Source of the DNA: Paratinospora sagittata
Lineage: Eukaryota; Streptophyta; Magnoliopsida; Ranunculales; Menispermaceae
Assembly (NCBI GenBank): GCA_035771175.1
Contig: CM069610.1
Location: forward strand, 18,818,001-18,882,000
Direction of reading: 5' to 3'
Length of the DNA stretch: 64,000 nt
Part shown: one piece after another, positions 30,472-41,427 of the stretch
Layout of the letters: each line of letters begins with the position of its first letter
How positions within the stretch are numbered: the first letter of the stretch is position 1
Made by a program: the position numbers and the translations under genes
Notes under the pieces: generated by a model
The model's database searches: none
What the model was told of the DNA's origin: nothing
Seen by the model: the letters and a program-made list of their open reading frames with translations, nothing else

Positions 30472-31146
30472 AAAGGTAGCGCGCTGCTCCAACGAAGAGC
30501 ACGCTACTGGAAGCAAGTCGAGAGGGGAGTTTTATCAGGGTCTCAGAGGAGCGCACTGGTACAAATGGGAGCACGTTGGTCTGATCCAAACCAAAAACCT
30601 AATAATTTTTTGGGTCACAACAGCACGCTACTCCAAGGGGGAGCACGGTGGTGACTGTGATAGACCAATTAGTGATTGACCACACTGAAAGCGCGCTAAT
30701 CAACTTGGGAGCGCGTTGGTCAGACACTTGACACTCAAACATGATTATCCTTTAAAAAATCTTTGCTCGTTCAAATCGAATCAAACACTTTAAACACCGA
30801 ATTAGAGATTTGAAAACACTTGAAACCTTTTCAATGATCATGAAAACATGATTTAAAAATATTTCTAAAAACATTTGAAGTTCATGCACATTTTGAAAAC
30901 TTAGGAGATAGACATTATCTGAGCAACTCTAAAGTAGGTCCTACAACCTAAGAATATCTAGACAAAATAAAAATAAAAATTACATTGAATTATCTTTATC
31001 TTGAGAATCTTCAAGTTTGGATCCATATTCTCGAATTGTAATGGTCTTTTAAGTTGAAACACTCGAGTAGATTATTAGTTCAGAAGACGCATGTTGTTTG
31101 TAATCATCAAAATTGAATGTCATCATGGGGATCATTAAATCATCAA
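30472..31146 (-). mobile_element. E, fragment of an inverted SIRE-like LTR
   Basis: On the minus strand it begins near TTGATGATTTAATGATCCCC and continues with CAATTTTGATGATTACAAAC and CAACATGCGTC, which resembles the start of B-family LTRs. The part at 30475-30725 is an array of GAGCGCGCTGGTC-type motifs. The distal LTR half is missing at 30472, where the C1 end adjoins. No TSD is recognised. Confidence 0.55.
30475..30725 (-). promoter_or_regulatory. Motif array GAGCGCGCTGGTC in LTR fragment E
   Basis: Eight imperfect copies: GTAGCGCGCTGCTCC (30477), AGAGCACGCTACTGG (30497), GGAGCGCACTGGTAC (30548), GGGAGCACGTTGGTC (30567), ACAGCACGCTACTCC (30620), GGGAGCACGGTGGTG (30638), AAAGCGCGCTAATCA (30689) and GGGAGCGCGTTGGTC (30706). 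It is a fourth motif type with a GCGC core in a related LTR family. Confidence 0.65.
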
Positions 31147-32096
31147 TGTCTTCACCCAAGAGGGGGGGTGAATTAGGTGTTTCGCCCAATTAAAACAATT
31201 ACAAATTTATCTTGTGTGATCCTTAAATTGGTTGAGGCATTTAATCAAATAGATCATGTATAATGGTAAAGTGTAGAAATTAAATGCAAAGACACAAGAT
31301 TTTTACGTGGTTTGAAAAGCCTTTTTCTACTCCATGCCTAGAGAAACCTTCTCTAAGATTCCACTATCTCGGATTCACTTCACGGGTGTGAATCAAACCG
31401 TTACAAATGTCTTTTAACAGGTTCAAAGCAAACCTATCCTTTTACGGGTTAAAAACGAACCTTTTACTTTCTTTTGTTGGATAAAAAAGAACCTAAAATG
31501 CTCTTCACGGGCTAAGGATGAACCACTTGACCCTTTTCAAGATAAAGGGTGAAACTAACCCTGTGATTCCAACCTTCGAATCACAAGTAATTGATAATCA
31601 CTTAACTTGACTTGTTTTAACTAGAAACAAATCCAAAAAACTCAATCATAAATGTTTGTTCCAAATCCTTGGAACAATTACAATTAAGCACGAGATATTA
31701 CAATTTCAATCAATACAATATATGAAAATAAAGCTCATGGATTGAGAAATCTTACAATCATATACCTTTCTCGAACTCATATTGCCCATTTGAATGTTGT
31801 TGAAAAATGTGCATGAATACAAAAGTTGAAGTTCCAAAATCACCAAGATGATTTTCCCATACAAATGCTCTCTCTAGGTGTTTTGAAAATGAGAAGAGAT
31901 GGAGGATAAATGTTGAAGCTCATTTTCTCATTTTCTCGCAAAAACACTAAAACTCTAGGGAATTTCGGATTCTGAAATCAAACACTCATCTTCTTTAAGA
32001 ATCAAAAGGTTTTCTCTCAAAGAGATTAGAATTTGAAAATTGAAGAGAGAAACCAAAAGAGAGACAGAGAGAGAGAAAAAAGTGCACTCAACTTGA

Positions 32097-32300
32097 TTTA
32101 TATAGTGAAAATATCTTGAAAAAGTAGAAACTAGTTTCCATAAAGTCGAAACTCGATGTTCTGTCAAAACACACGGAAACGTGTTTCTGTGCAAAATTCA
32201 CCATTCTGTCAAAAATACAGGAAACATGTTTCTGGTACAAGAAACATGTTTCTGTGCTTACACTCCATAAATCATCATTTTTGTGCAGGAAACGAGTTTT
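32097..32300 (-). promoter_or_regulatory. C2 U3 array and TATA-like box
   Basis: Five GGAAACGTGTTTCTG-type palindromes lie at about 32130, 32173, 32219, 32240 and 32287 upstream, in minus sense, of TATATAAA (32097-32104). The array is shorter than in C1 and C3. Confidence 0.6.
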
Positions 32301-33306
32301 TATCTGTCCAAAGTGACAAATTCACTTTGAATCAATAGATCCAAAGTGTTTAAACCATTTTGAGTGAAAGTCAAAAGTTTGACTGTGTGAAAAACCGGTT
32401 TGACATTTAAAACTTAGATTCAAATACATTTGAGAATGATTGATTTGAAAGAAAGTGAAATTTGAAATTCGTGTTAAGTCATTTTAGACATAAAGTCAAG
32501 TGTTGACTTTTTAAAAAAAATTGACTTATAAAAGCATTTTGACTAAGTGAAATATGAATGCATGCATGGAAAGATTGGAAAATAAATGAGCAATATAGAG
32601 ACAAGAAAATTTATAACCTAATTCTAAGTAAACTTGTAAGCTCTCACTCTTATATCTTCAAGTCAACTCGTCCAAGCTTTTGACATTGACTTTGTTTGAT
32701 CTACTTGAATTGACTTGAAATTGTTGGCTTTCACCCATTGCACTTTTGATGATTCCAAACGATATTTCATGTTATCTAACTTATGTGTTAAGCATGTTTT
32801 AGATTAACATGTTGTAAGTCTTAAAGTTAGAAACAGAAACAACACATCCATCTCATGGTAGTTCCAAAAGAAAAACCTGAAGTACAACTACCAAGGAACT
32901 CTAATGTGCAAGCAATGCAAGTTAGCTAAAGTCAACGACAAGTTAAAGACAAACTAAAGTCAACCAGAGATCAAAGCAAATGGATTGTAATATTCTTTTT
33001 ATGTTGAAGTTGTTTTAGATCATCTTAGGTTGTAGGTTTCTCTCTCGATTGATCAGGCGCTTATGTTTGACCGGTTTTACTCAAGACCTTTCATATTTGG
33101 TTTTTCGACTGCTTAGATTTATAGCTATTCGGTTATTCATTCATTAGATCATGATCATAATTGTTTCCCCATTACAGTTATCATATCGCATGATTTTGAA
33201 AGTTAATATCCTATGTTTGATTATATTCAAAAACTCACTCCATGATATTTTAACTTTGAATCTAGTTGATCGTGTTCCGATTAGTTTTCATCATTTTATC
33301 GATCAC

Positions 33307-33570
33307 TGTGGAAATCTGAAGTTGATTCCTAATTTCTAGGGTAGATCCGAGTAAATCTCGGATTGATTTTCTGCATATATATTTTTCCTAATTTGTAGAG
33401 ATTAGTTTCTATATTTCTGGGAGAGATTTATTTAGAATAGTTTCATGTTTTCTTAGTCTTAGAATCTAGGGATGTTATTTCTATTTTTTTGGTCTCTTTG
33501 TTTATTTATATGTACTTTTTTTCTTTTCTTAATGAATGAAAAGGAATCACTTTTCTCTCATAAAACTTCA
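33307..33570 (+). mobile_element. R1 5' LTR
   Basis: 264 bp, TGTGGAAATC...AAAACTTCA. It contains a perfect inverted repeat ATCCGAG-TAAAT-CTCGGAT (about 33345-33363), half-broken in the 3' LTR by one change (ATCTGAG). Confidence 0.95.
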
Positions 33571-33582
33571 TGGTATCAGAGC
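33571..33582 (+). other. R1 primer-binding site
   Basis: TGGTATCAGAGC lies immediately after the LTR end, complementary to initiator tRNA-Met. Confidence 0.93.
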
Positions 33583-33612
33583 ATCTTCTGAACGAAACCT
33601 CTCCTCTTCTTA

Positions 33613-34617
33613 ATGGTCAAATACGGAATGGCCACTAATAAGAGCAACACATCTGATATCTCCTCTTGCCCAAAAATAGTCACTCACTGTAACAATGGTG
33701 GATCAAAACATATGTTTCTTCCAATCACTGGACACAAATTATACGGGCAAAATTATGTTCAATGGGCTCAATTCGTTAGGATGTATATCTGCGGCAAAGG
33801 AAAATATGACTACCTCACCCGTGTTGCATACCTCCACACAAGGAAGATCAGAAATTCAAAGTGTGGAGATCCAAAAATAATATGATGATGTCCTGGTTGA
33901 TCAGTACAATGCACAATGAAATTAATCAAGACTTCTTGTTCTATGGTACTGCAAAAGAGATTTGGGATGTTGTCAAGGAGACATATTCTGACAACGAAAA
34001 TATTGCTGGGTTGTTTGAGATTAAGAGCACTCTTCATGAACTTCGACAAGGTGATCTTTCCGTCACCCAATATTACAACTCTTTCACTCGGTATTGGAAA
34101 CAACAAGATCAATTTGAAGAGTTAGACTGGGATTGTCCAGGTGATGGTATCAAGTACAAGAAAATAGTGGAGAAAGAGAGAGTTTTCAAGTTCCTGCTTG
34201 GCCTAAACAAAAATCTTGATGAAGTCTAGGGGAGGATACTTGGGACGAAGCCTTTACCAACTATTCAAGAAGCCTTCTCTGAAGTTCGACAAGAGGAAAG
34301 TCGAAAGAAGATTAGGATAGGAAATCAAGAAACTCTTACCACTAATGAAATTTCTGCCTTAGTGACCCGAGGACCTAGTTTTCACGAGAATAATGATAAA
34401 TCTCGCAAAGGCAACCGACGATCAGGGCACACAAGGTAAACTTGCTGGAAGTTACACAACAAACCTATTGATTGGAAACCTACCAAGCTACCTGCTGAAA
34501 GAGAGAGTCGCGATCTTAATGTTTCCACCGATGATCACTTAAACTCAACCTCTGAATCTTCCCTCTTTAGCAAAGAGCAGTTAGATATTCTCCAAAAGAT
34601 GTTCAGCCAAATCTAAC
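33613..34617 (+). pseudogene. gag: R1 gag
   Basis: The first segment has GHKLYGQNYVQWAQFVRMYI and GKGKYDYL; after a frameshift near 33870 it continues MMMSWLISTMHNEINQDFL, FYGTAKEIWDVVKETYSD and VFKFLLGLNKNLDEV, then a stop (TAG, 34227-34229). This is the UBN2-type copia gag core that packages RNA into particles. After further stops the region continues (EEISALVTRG) with no clear CCHC knuckle; KGNRRSGHTR*TCWKLH is where one would be expected (a stop in place of a coding residue). The start is probably near 33613. Confidence 0.85.
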
Positions 34618-35975
34618 CAAGTCCTTCCACTTCAGTCACTGGTATAGGATCCATATCTCAAAAATGTAATTTTTTAAGTGCCTTACCTGCTACAATTGAG
34701 AAATCTAGCATATGGATAATCGACTCGGGTGCTTATGATCATATGACTGGTGATGCATCTCTCTTCCAATCTTTTCATCCGTGTTCTCAGAACTTTACAG
34801 TTTGTATTGTAGATGGATCCCTATCATCTGTGACCGGCATTGGGTCAATAACCATTTCACAAAACATTGTCCTAAAATCTGTACTTTTGGTTCCTAACTT
34901 GACATGCAATTTACTATCCATCAATAAAATCACAAAAGCTCTCAACTGTGTTGCTAACTTTTCTCCCACTCAATGTTTATTTCAGGTTTTGGGCTCAGGG
35001 AAGAAGATTGGCAATGCCGAGGAGTGTGCAGGGCTCTATCTCTTCAAAGTTGACAACCTTTTTTTGAAGCAAGCTCGTTGTGTCTCAATTCCAACCATAG
35101 TCGGTTCATCCATTAGTGATTCATTGTCAGTTTCTATTCGCAATTCTGAGAATAATAGTGCAATTATGTTATGGCACTTTCAATTAGGTCATCCTAGTTT
35201 TATGTATTTATCAAGACTATTCCCTTCGTTGTTTAGAAATAAAAACCCAAGTTTGTTTCAATGTGAAATATGCCAATTGTCCAAACATGTGAGACATTCT
35301 TATCCTACTCATGAATATGAATCATCTCATCCTTTTTTTGTTTTTCATAGTGACATTTGGGGACCATCCCGTATCACTAATATCTCAGGGAAAAGATGGT
35401 TTGTATCATTTGTTGATGATCATACAAGAACAACTTGGATATTCCTTATGAAAGAAAAATTAGAGGCGGGTCCAATCTTTAAAAACTTCCACTCCATGAT
35501 CCAAAATCAATTCAAAGCCAATGTTCAAGTTTTTAGAACTGACAATGGAAAAAAATACTTTCACACCATCCTTAGGGATTATATGTTAGATAAGGGAATA
35601 GTTCATCAAAGCTCTTGTCCGAACACTCCACCACAAAATGGAATCTCTGAATGAAAAAACCACCACCTTCTTGAAGGTGCTTGTGCTCTCATGTTTACCT
35701 CTAATGTTCCAAAACATTTCTGGGGAGTTGCCATACTTACTGTTGCATATCTCGTTAATAGGATGCCCTCTCGTGTACTAAAATTCCAAACTCCATGCCA
35801 TATCCTCACTCAAGCTTATCCAAATACTCAGCTTTTGCCCATATCCACTCACAATTTAGAAGCAAACTTGATCCCAAAGCCATCAAATGCGTGTTTCTAT
35901 GATATTCTCCAAATCAAAAAAGGTATAAGTGTTACTCCCCAGTTACAAAGAAATTCTACAACACTGTGGATGTAA
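34618..35975 (+). pseudogene. pol: R1 protease and integrase
   Basis: The protease has the active-site motif WIIDSGAYDHMTGD (Asp at 34722-34724). GAG-pre-integrase reads MLWHFQLGHPSF then CEICQLSKHVRHSY (HHCC). Integrase shows FHSDIWGPS (Asp), RTDNGKKYF (Asp) and QNGISE (Glu, 35649-35651) with 35 residues between the second Asp and the Glu, as in DD35E enzymes. A TGA follows the catalytic Glu at 35652-35654. The C-terminal part runs on as HFWGVAILTVAYLVNRMPS and is frameshifted after 35800. The longest open stretch is 34743-35654. Confidence 0.9.
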
Positions 35976-36271
35976 CATTTTCTGAAAACCAACCATTCTA
36001 CCCCAAACCTAATATTCAGGGGGAGAATTCCATCACTCAAGAAGAATATCAGTTTTGGCTCGATGTTGATCCTTCTCCATCTAGCACCATTACCCTCACT
36101 GAACCTGCACCACCATCGCCCTCATCTCCCTCTCAAATGGTTTAGCCTGAAACTTGTCAACTAGTTTACCCTGAAACTTCTCAACCAGTTCAGTCTGAAA
36201 CTTCTCAAATTCCCTCTCAAATTCAAAAATCTAGTGCAGAATGCAACGAGTTACAGGTATACTCAAGGAAG

Positions 36272-38082
36272 TTGAAAACCCAAAAAGAGATAGAGTATCC
36301 AATTTTTCCCGAGCAAAACCAGGAGCCTGATCCGAGTTCAAGTTCACAAACCATTACTCCAAGTAATCCAAATATCCATTCTAGCTCAATTCCTTACTTG
36401 AATAATGACCTTGATATTCCTATTGCTCGTAGAAAAGGTGTGAGATCATGCACGCAACACCCAATCTCTTATTTTGTGTCATATGATAGATTATCATCCA
36501 ACTATAGAGCCTTCATCTCCAATGTGTCAAATATTGAAATTTTGAACAATATAGAGGAAGTTGTAACACAACCTGAATGGAGGGGAGCTATTGAAGAAGA
36601 GATTTGAGCTCTAGAAAAGAATGGTACATGGGAATTGTCCAACCTTCCATAAGGCAAACAACCAATGGGATGCAAATGGATATTTAATGTCAAATATAAC
36701 GCATATGGAAGTATTGATCGATACAAAGCACGTTTGGTTGCTAAGGGATTCACGCAAACCTATGGTATTGACTACAAAAAAACCTTTGCTCCTGTGGCAA
36801 AACTTAACACAGTTCGAGTTCTTTTGTCCTTAGCTGCAACTTTAAACTGGCCACTTCATCAATTAGACATCAAAAATGCCTTTCTTAATGGTGATCTAGA
36901 AGATGAAGTCTATACGAAGATTCCCCAAGGTTTTGAGCATGCAAAGAACGACAACATAGTATGCAAGTTAAAGAAATCATTATATGGCCTTTAACAGTCA
37001 CCTAGAGCATGGTTTGATAGGTTCACACAGGCGGTAAAGAAGCATGGGTTCTCACAAGGGCAGTCCAATCACACGTTGTTTATCAAGGTTTCACCATGTG
37101 GGAAAATCACCGTTCTTATAGTGTATGTGGATGACATTATCCTGACAGGTGACAATGAAGAAGAGATGGACATGTTAAAGACAATTCTCGCCAAAGAATT
37201 TGAGGTCAAGGATCTTGGAACTTTGAGATATTTTCTTGGCATGGAGATAGCCCGATCAAATAAGGGAATCTTAGTTTCTCAACGTAAGTACACTCTAGAC
37301 TTACTTAAAGAAACATGAATGCTTGCGTGTAAACCGGCAGACACTCCTTTTGACCCAATTTGTAAGGTGGGTATGAAAAAGGATAGTGCTCCGGTCGACA
37401 AAGGGCGGTATCAACGGCTTGTGGGAAAACTTATTTATCTCACACTAGACCTGACATTGGATTCTCAGTAAGTGTGGTTAGTCAGTTTATGAACAATCCC
37501 ACAGAAGAGCATCTTGAGGTTGTGTACAGAATTCGCAGATATCTTAAGATGACACCAGGAAAACGACTATTTTTCAAGAAGGGCCAGAATAATAATAGAA
37601 GCGTTGAGATATTTTCTGATGCCAATTGGGCAGGCTCCTTGACTGATCGTAGGTCCACTTCTGGCTATTGCACTTTTGTGTGGGGGAATTTAGTTACTTA
37701 GAGGAATAAGAAACAATCTGTGGTAGCTAGAAGTAGTGCGGAAGCTGAGTTTAGAGCTATGGCTCATGGTATTTGTGAAGGAATGCGGTTGAAAAGACTT
37801 CTAGAAGAACTAAAGATTCCTATTGAAAGCTCAATGAAGATGTTTTGCGATAATCAAGCAGCAATTAACATTGCAAAGAACCCAGTTCATCATGACAAGA
37901 CAAAGCATGTGGAGATCGATAAGAATTTCATCAAAGAGAAGATAGAAGAAGGAACCATTAAGATGGTCTACACACCTACATGCCTACAAATCGCAGATAT
38001 TCTCACAAAAGCTCTAGCAAGAATCAACTTCGAGAACTTAACTACCAAGCTGGGAATGATCGATATTTACTCACCAGCTTGA
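36272..38082 (+). pseudogene. pol: R1 reverse transcriptase and RNase H
   Basis: A linker with RRKGVRSCTQHPISYFVSYD precedes RT. RT shows [53 protein letters not shown], an intact catalytic YVDDIILTG (37124-37135) and YFLGMEIARS. Stops occur at 36605, 36991 (before QSPRAW), 37316 and 37699, with a frameshift near 37440 (HTRPDIGFS region). RNase H has SDANWAGSLTDRRSTSGY, SSAEAEFRAMA, CDNQAAINIAKNPV and HVEIDKNFIKEKI, and ends at 38082 close to the polypurine tract. Both catalytic centres are readable but the frame is broken. Confidence 0.92.
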
Positions 38083-38089
38083 GGGGGAG
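38081..38089 (+). other. R1 polypurine tract
   Basis: GAGGGGGAG lies directly before the 3' LTR start TGTGGAATTC at 38090. Confidence 0.9.
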
Positions 38090-38355
38090 TGTGGAATTCT
38101 GAAGTTGATCCCTAATTTCTAGGGTAGATCTGAGTAAATCTCGGATTGATTTTCTACATATATATTTTTCCTAATTTGTAGATATTAGTTTCTATATTTT
38201 TGGGAGAGATTTATTTAGAATAGTTTCCTATTTTCTTAGTCCTAGAATTTAGGGAAGTTGTTTCTATTTTTTTGGGTCTCTTTGTTTATTTATATGTATT
38301 GTTTTTTCTTTTCTTAATGAATGAAAAGGAATCACTTTTCTCTCATAAAACTTCA
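38090..38355 (+). mobile_element. R1 3' LTR
   Basis: 266 bp, matching 33307-33570, with end AAAACTTCA followed by TSD ATCAC. Confidence 0.95.
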
Positions 38356-38449
38356 ATCACAAAACTTAAACATGTTCAAGAATTGTATTCTTGACATGTA
38401 TATGTTTCCCAAGAACCCGTATAATGCTTTCCCACTTTGTGGAACGCAC

Positions 38450-38810
38450 TCCGATGGTAAAAACATACCTCACTAGCCTCAAACAAGCTGAAACGCACTC
38501 CACCAAGGAGAAACGCGTTTCAGGTATAAGACAAAGAGTGTGCAAATCTCTCGAGTCTGGTGAAACACGTTTCAGGTTCAGTGAATCACGTTCCAGCTGT
38601 TTTTACACTTGTTTAATGTGTTTTTCCTCGGGCTCACTGAAACGCGTTTCAAGTTCAGCGAAACGCGTTCCAGCTATGTTGACAAAAATCAATTGTTTTT
38701 GTCTCAGGTCTTGTGAAGTGCGTTTCAAGTTCAGTGAAACGCGTTTCAGCCAGTATATGGAAATGTGTTGATTTTTCTCGAGTGTCCTGAAACGCACTCC
38801 AGCTTGAATT
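38450..38810 (+). promoter_or_regulatory. U3 array of GAAACGCGTTTCAG palindromes in the R3 5' LTR
   Basis: About ten copies alternate between GAAACGCGTTTCAG and GAAACGCACTCCAG, for example at 38490, 38509, 38566, 38638, 38658, 38715, 38736 and 38788. CATATTTGCTCATTTTTGAG follows at 38815 and TATAAAAACA at 38941. The 3' LTR has the same array at 49920-50305. Confidence 0.75.
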
Positions 38811-39611
38811 TTCCATATTTGCTCATTTTTGAGTTTTAAACTTAAGCAACCATTGTAAGCCTTTGATTTCACTAATGCAAGACTAAAACTTCTAATCCTA
38901 GCCACTCAAAATAGGTTTAGGGTTATGAAACTTGGTTTGCTATAAAAACAATCATTAACTTTTATTTTAAACACCAAGAACTTTTATTATCTCTCTGAAA
39001 TTATTTTCACTGCAACTAGAGGCAACCTCCATTAAAGATCTGAAATTACATGTTGATGCACTGAGATTTTGGTATTGATTATTTAACAAAAGTTGTTCAT
39101 CGTATTGAGCTTTATCACATATCTCATTTCTGGTTTGTTTCGAGGTAATATTATTTGATTTCTTGATTGAATGTTGTGCATGTTTTTTTTTGTTACTATA
39201 GTGGCTGAGAAATCCTGCAAGAAATCATTTAAAGTCGTTCTTTTTTTCTTGGAGTTTGTTCCCTTGTTGAACAAATTGTCTATTGATAAACTGATGTATT
39301 ACTGAAATCTAGCAAGTGTGCTAGTTGGGAAGATTCTCCTGCGGAGAATCGATGTTTGTAATTGGTTTGATCCTCACCCGTGAAGTAGGATCAGTTTAGT
39401 GAAGAGTTCTGGAAATCCTAGTCGGGGAGACTAGGTAGTGAAGGTAGACTTATTGGGAAGCCGAACCACTATATATCATTGTGCATTGTCTATTTTACTG
39501 CTTTATCTATAATCCTGTGTTATTATTTATTCACGTATTCCAAGTATTTGTAAAAGATTCTGAAAAATCCGTCAACACCCAATTCACCCACCCTCTTGGG
39601 TGTCTATCAAG

Positions 39612-39626
39612 TGGTATCAGAACTGG
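39612..39626 (+). other. R3 primer-binding site
   Basis: TGGTATCAGAACTGG begins two bases after the LTR end. It differs from the standard TGGTATCAGAGC at one position (AAC for AGC), still consistent with initiator tRNA-Met. Confidence 0.88.
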
Positions 39627-39689
39627 TTTTTCGCTCAAAAGTATCTAACAATTCTTTTGAGATTACGGCAGGAAGTGACATTGTTAGGA

Positions 39690-40839
39690 GTGTCTTCAAG
39701 GAAGGGTCATCATCCCATCGACCACCACTATTTGAAGGAGATAACTATCTCTGCTGGAAAACTTAAATGCGTTTCTACATTAGAGCGCAAGGTGTGGAAA
39801 TGTGGGACACAGTGATGAATGGGTTCCAACCACCTACAAAGATTGAGGATAGCAAAATTGTGATGAAAGCAAGGCATGATTGGTCACCTCAAGAAAAGAA
39901 ACTGGAGCAACTAAATGACCAAGCCATTAACATTTTGTTTTGCAGCCTATCAGCAAATGAGTTCAACCGAGTAAGTGCCAGTACAACAGCCAAAAAGATT
40001 TGGGATAAAGTTGAGGTTACACATGAAGGTACCAAGCCAGTTAAGGAAACAAAGCTGCGCATCGTTGAAAAAGCATATGAAACCTTCAAGGTGAAAGAAG
40101 GTGAAGAAATATCTTACGGTATAACAAGATTTACCAAGATCATAAATGAGATTAAAAATCTCGGTGAGACCTATCCCTAAGCAAATAGAGTTGGGAAGTT
40201 CCTACGAGGATTACTTAAGGAATGGGATCCAAAGGTCACTGGTATAGAAGAGGCAAAGAACCTTAGAGAATACACTTTCGATGAACTGTGCGGATCACTG
40301 ATGGTACACCAAATGAAGTTGAATGAAAGGGAAAAAGCTATGCAAAAAGAAGATAGCAAAACAAAGAACGACCTAGCTCTAAATGCGCACAAAACAATAT
40401 AGAAGGGACACTTTCAAAAAATGACACTGATGATGAAGTAGCTATGCTCTCCAAAAGACTGGGTCAGATAATAAGAAAAAGAGGAAAAAGTGGACCAAGT
40501 TCAAGATTCTATAAAAACAAGAAATTTGGTGGAAAGACTAATGAGTTAATATGTTTTGGATGCAATAATCTAGGGCATGTGAAAAGCGGGTGTCCAAACA
40601 AGAAGAAGAACACCTTCTATAATAGAAGAAAAGAAAAGAAGGTTCTCAAGGCAACATGGGATGACACATCATCCAGCGAGCCTGAGTCAGAATCTAATGA
40701 TGAGAAAGCAATACTGTGTTTGATGGCAAACACCAAGGTAAAACTTTTTGACTTTAAAAATTTTGATGACTTTGATGATTTAGTAGATGATAATGATTTT
40801 AGTCTTGTAAAAAGTAAACTAGACAAGGAAATTAGCTGA
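39690..40839 (+). pseudogene. gag: R3 gag
   Basis: Begins near HRPPLFEGDNYLCWKT, then a stop replaces a residue before MRFYIRAQGVEMWDTV. The core (39767-40180) has NDQAINILFCSLSANEFNRV, ASTTAKKIWDKVEVTHEG and ISYGITRFTKIINEIKNLGE, the copia gag fold. After a stop at 40178 it continues VGKFLRGLLKEWDPKV, and after a frameshift near 40400 as SKRLGQIIRKRGKSGPS. It contains a CCHC zinc knuckle CFGCNNLGHVKSGCP (40552-40596) and an acidic tail (DFDDLVDDNDF). The gene would make the capsid-like protein; at least three lesions break it. Confidence 0.88.
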
Positions 40840-41427
40840 AAAAGACTTTGTTCACAGCTTTAGAAGAAATGGAGTTGCATCTTGAGAACAATGGTGCTTT
40901 AGAGGTGAATCTTGAAAAAGTTAGTGAGGAAATAGACACACTTAAGAAAAGTGTGGAAGATCTAACATCTATAGTGATTAAGTTCACAAATGGACAAAAG
41001 ATGTTTGACATGATGTTAAGTTCACAGAGATGTGTATTCAACAAAGCTGGTCTAGGATACAATATAAGATATGAACAAAGAACTTATGACCATGTACTGA
41101 CCAAAAGGTCTATTTTCCACCATTGCAATAGGCAAGGACACACAGTAGTAAGATGCCCTATCATACACAAACATAAGGGAAAATTATCATGGATAGAAAA
41201 ATCCATTTTAAATGATGCTAACCCTCAAGGACCCAAAGGATTTTGGGTACCAAAATCAAAAATTTGTCATGTCATGTAATGTAGGTTGGCTCCAAGCATG
41301 AATCATGGTATCTGGATAGAGGGTGCTCCAGACATATGACCGGTGATAGATCAAAGTTTCTGAATCTTGCTCATAAAGATGGAGGTGTTGTCACATTTGG
41401 AGACAACAGCAAAAGAAAAATCACTGG
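40840..41427 (+). pseudogene. pol: R3 gag-protease linker and first part of protease
   Basis: A charged, probably coiled-coil stretch (LEEMELHLENNGALEVNLEK, about 40855-40915) leads to an incomplete second zinc-knuckle-like motif FHHCNRQGHTVVRCP, in which the first Cys appears replaced. The protease follows as ESWYLDRGCSRHMTGDRSKF. The active-site D-S-G is D-R-G here (Asp at 41315-41317, Arg codon AGA at 41318-41320), so the enzyme would be inactive. The domain is cut after KRKITG by N5 and resumes at 44304 with GVSKVGNN. Confidence 0.88.

Larger units (their letters stand above)
33307..38355 (+). mobile_element. R1, small Ty1/copia element inserted in the R3 5' LTR
   Basis: Complete structure of 5049 bp: LTRs 33307-33570 and 38090-38355, PBS TGGTATCAGAGC (33571-33582), gag, PR, IN, RT, RNase H, and polypurine tract GAGGGGGAG (38081-38089). 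There is a perfect TSD ATCAC (33302-33306 and 38356-38360). The R3 3' LTR shows the empty site TCGATCACAAAACTT at about 49834-49848. By eye the two LTRs differ at roughly 15 positions plus two small gaps. gag and pol carry at least eight stops or frameshifts, so it is inactive. Confidence 0.96.
32722..39609 (+). mobile_element. 5' LTR of R3 (split by R1)
   Basis: Consists of 32722-33306 and 38361-39609, starting TGTTGGCTTTCACC and ending TGTCTATCA. It matches 49248-51095 almost base for base outside R1. It contains a U3 array (38450-38810), a TATA box TATAAAAACA (38941) and a U5 block with GAAGCCGAACCACTATA (39457-39474). Confidence 0.9.

Noticed and set aside
33810..34112. A 100-codon minus ORF
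   Set aside because: Shadow of R1 gag, which is the supported reading on the plus strand.
38391..38905. ORFs of 126 and 100 codons on both strands
   Set aside because: Produced by the palindromic U3 array of the R3 LTR, which lacks stops because of its repeat structure.
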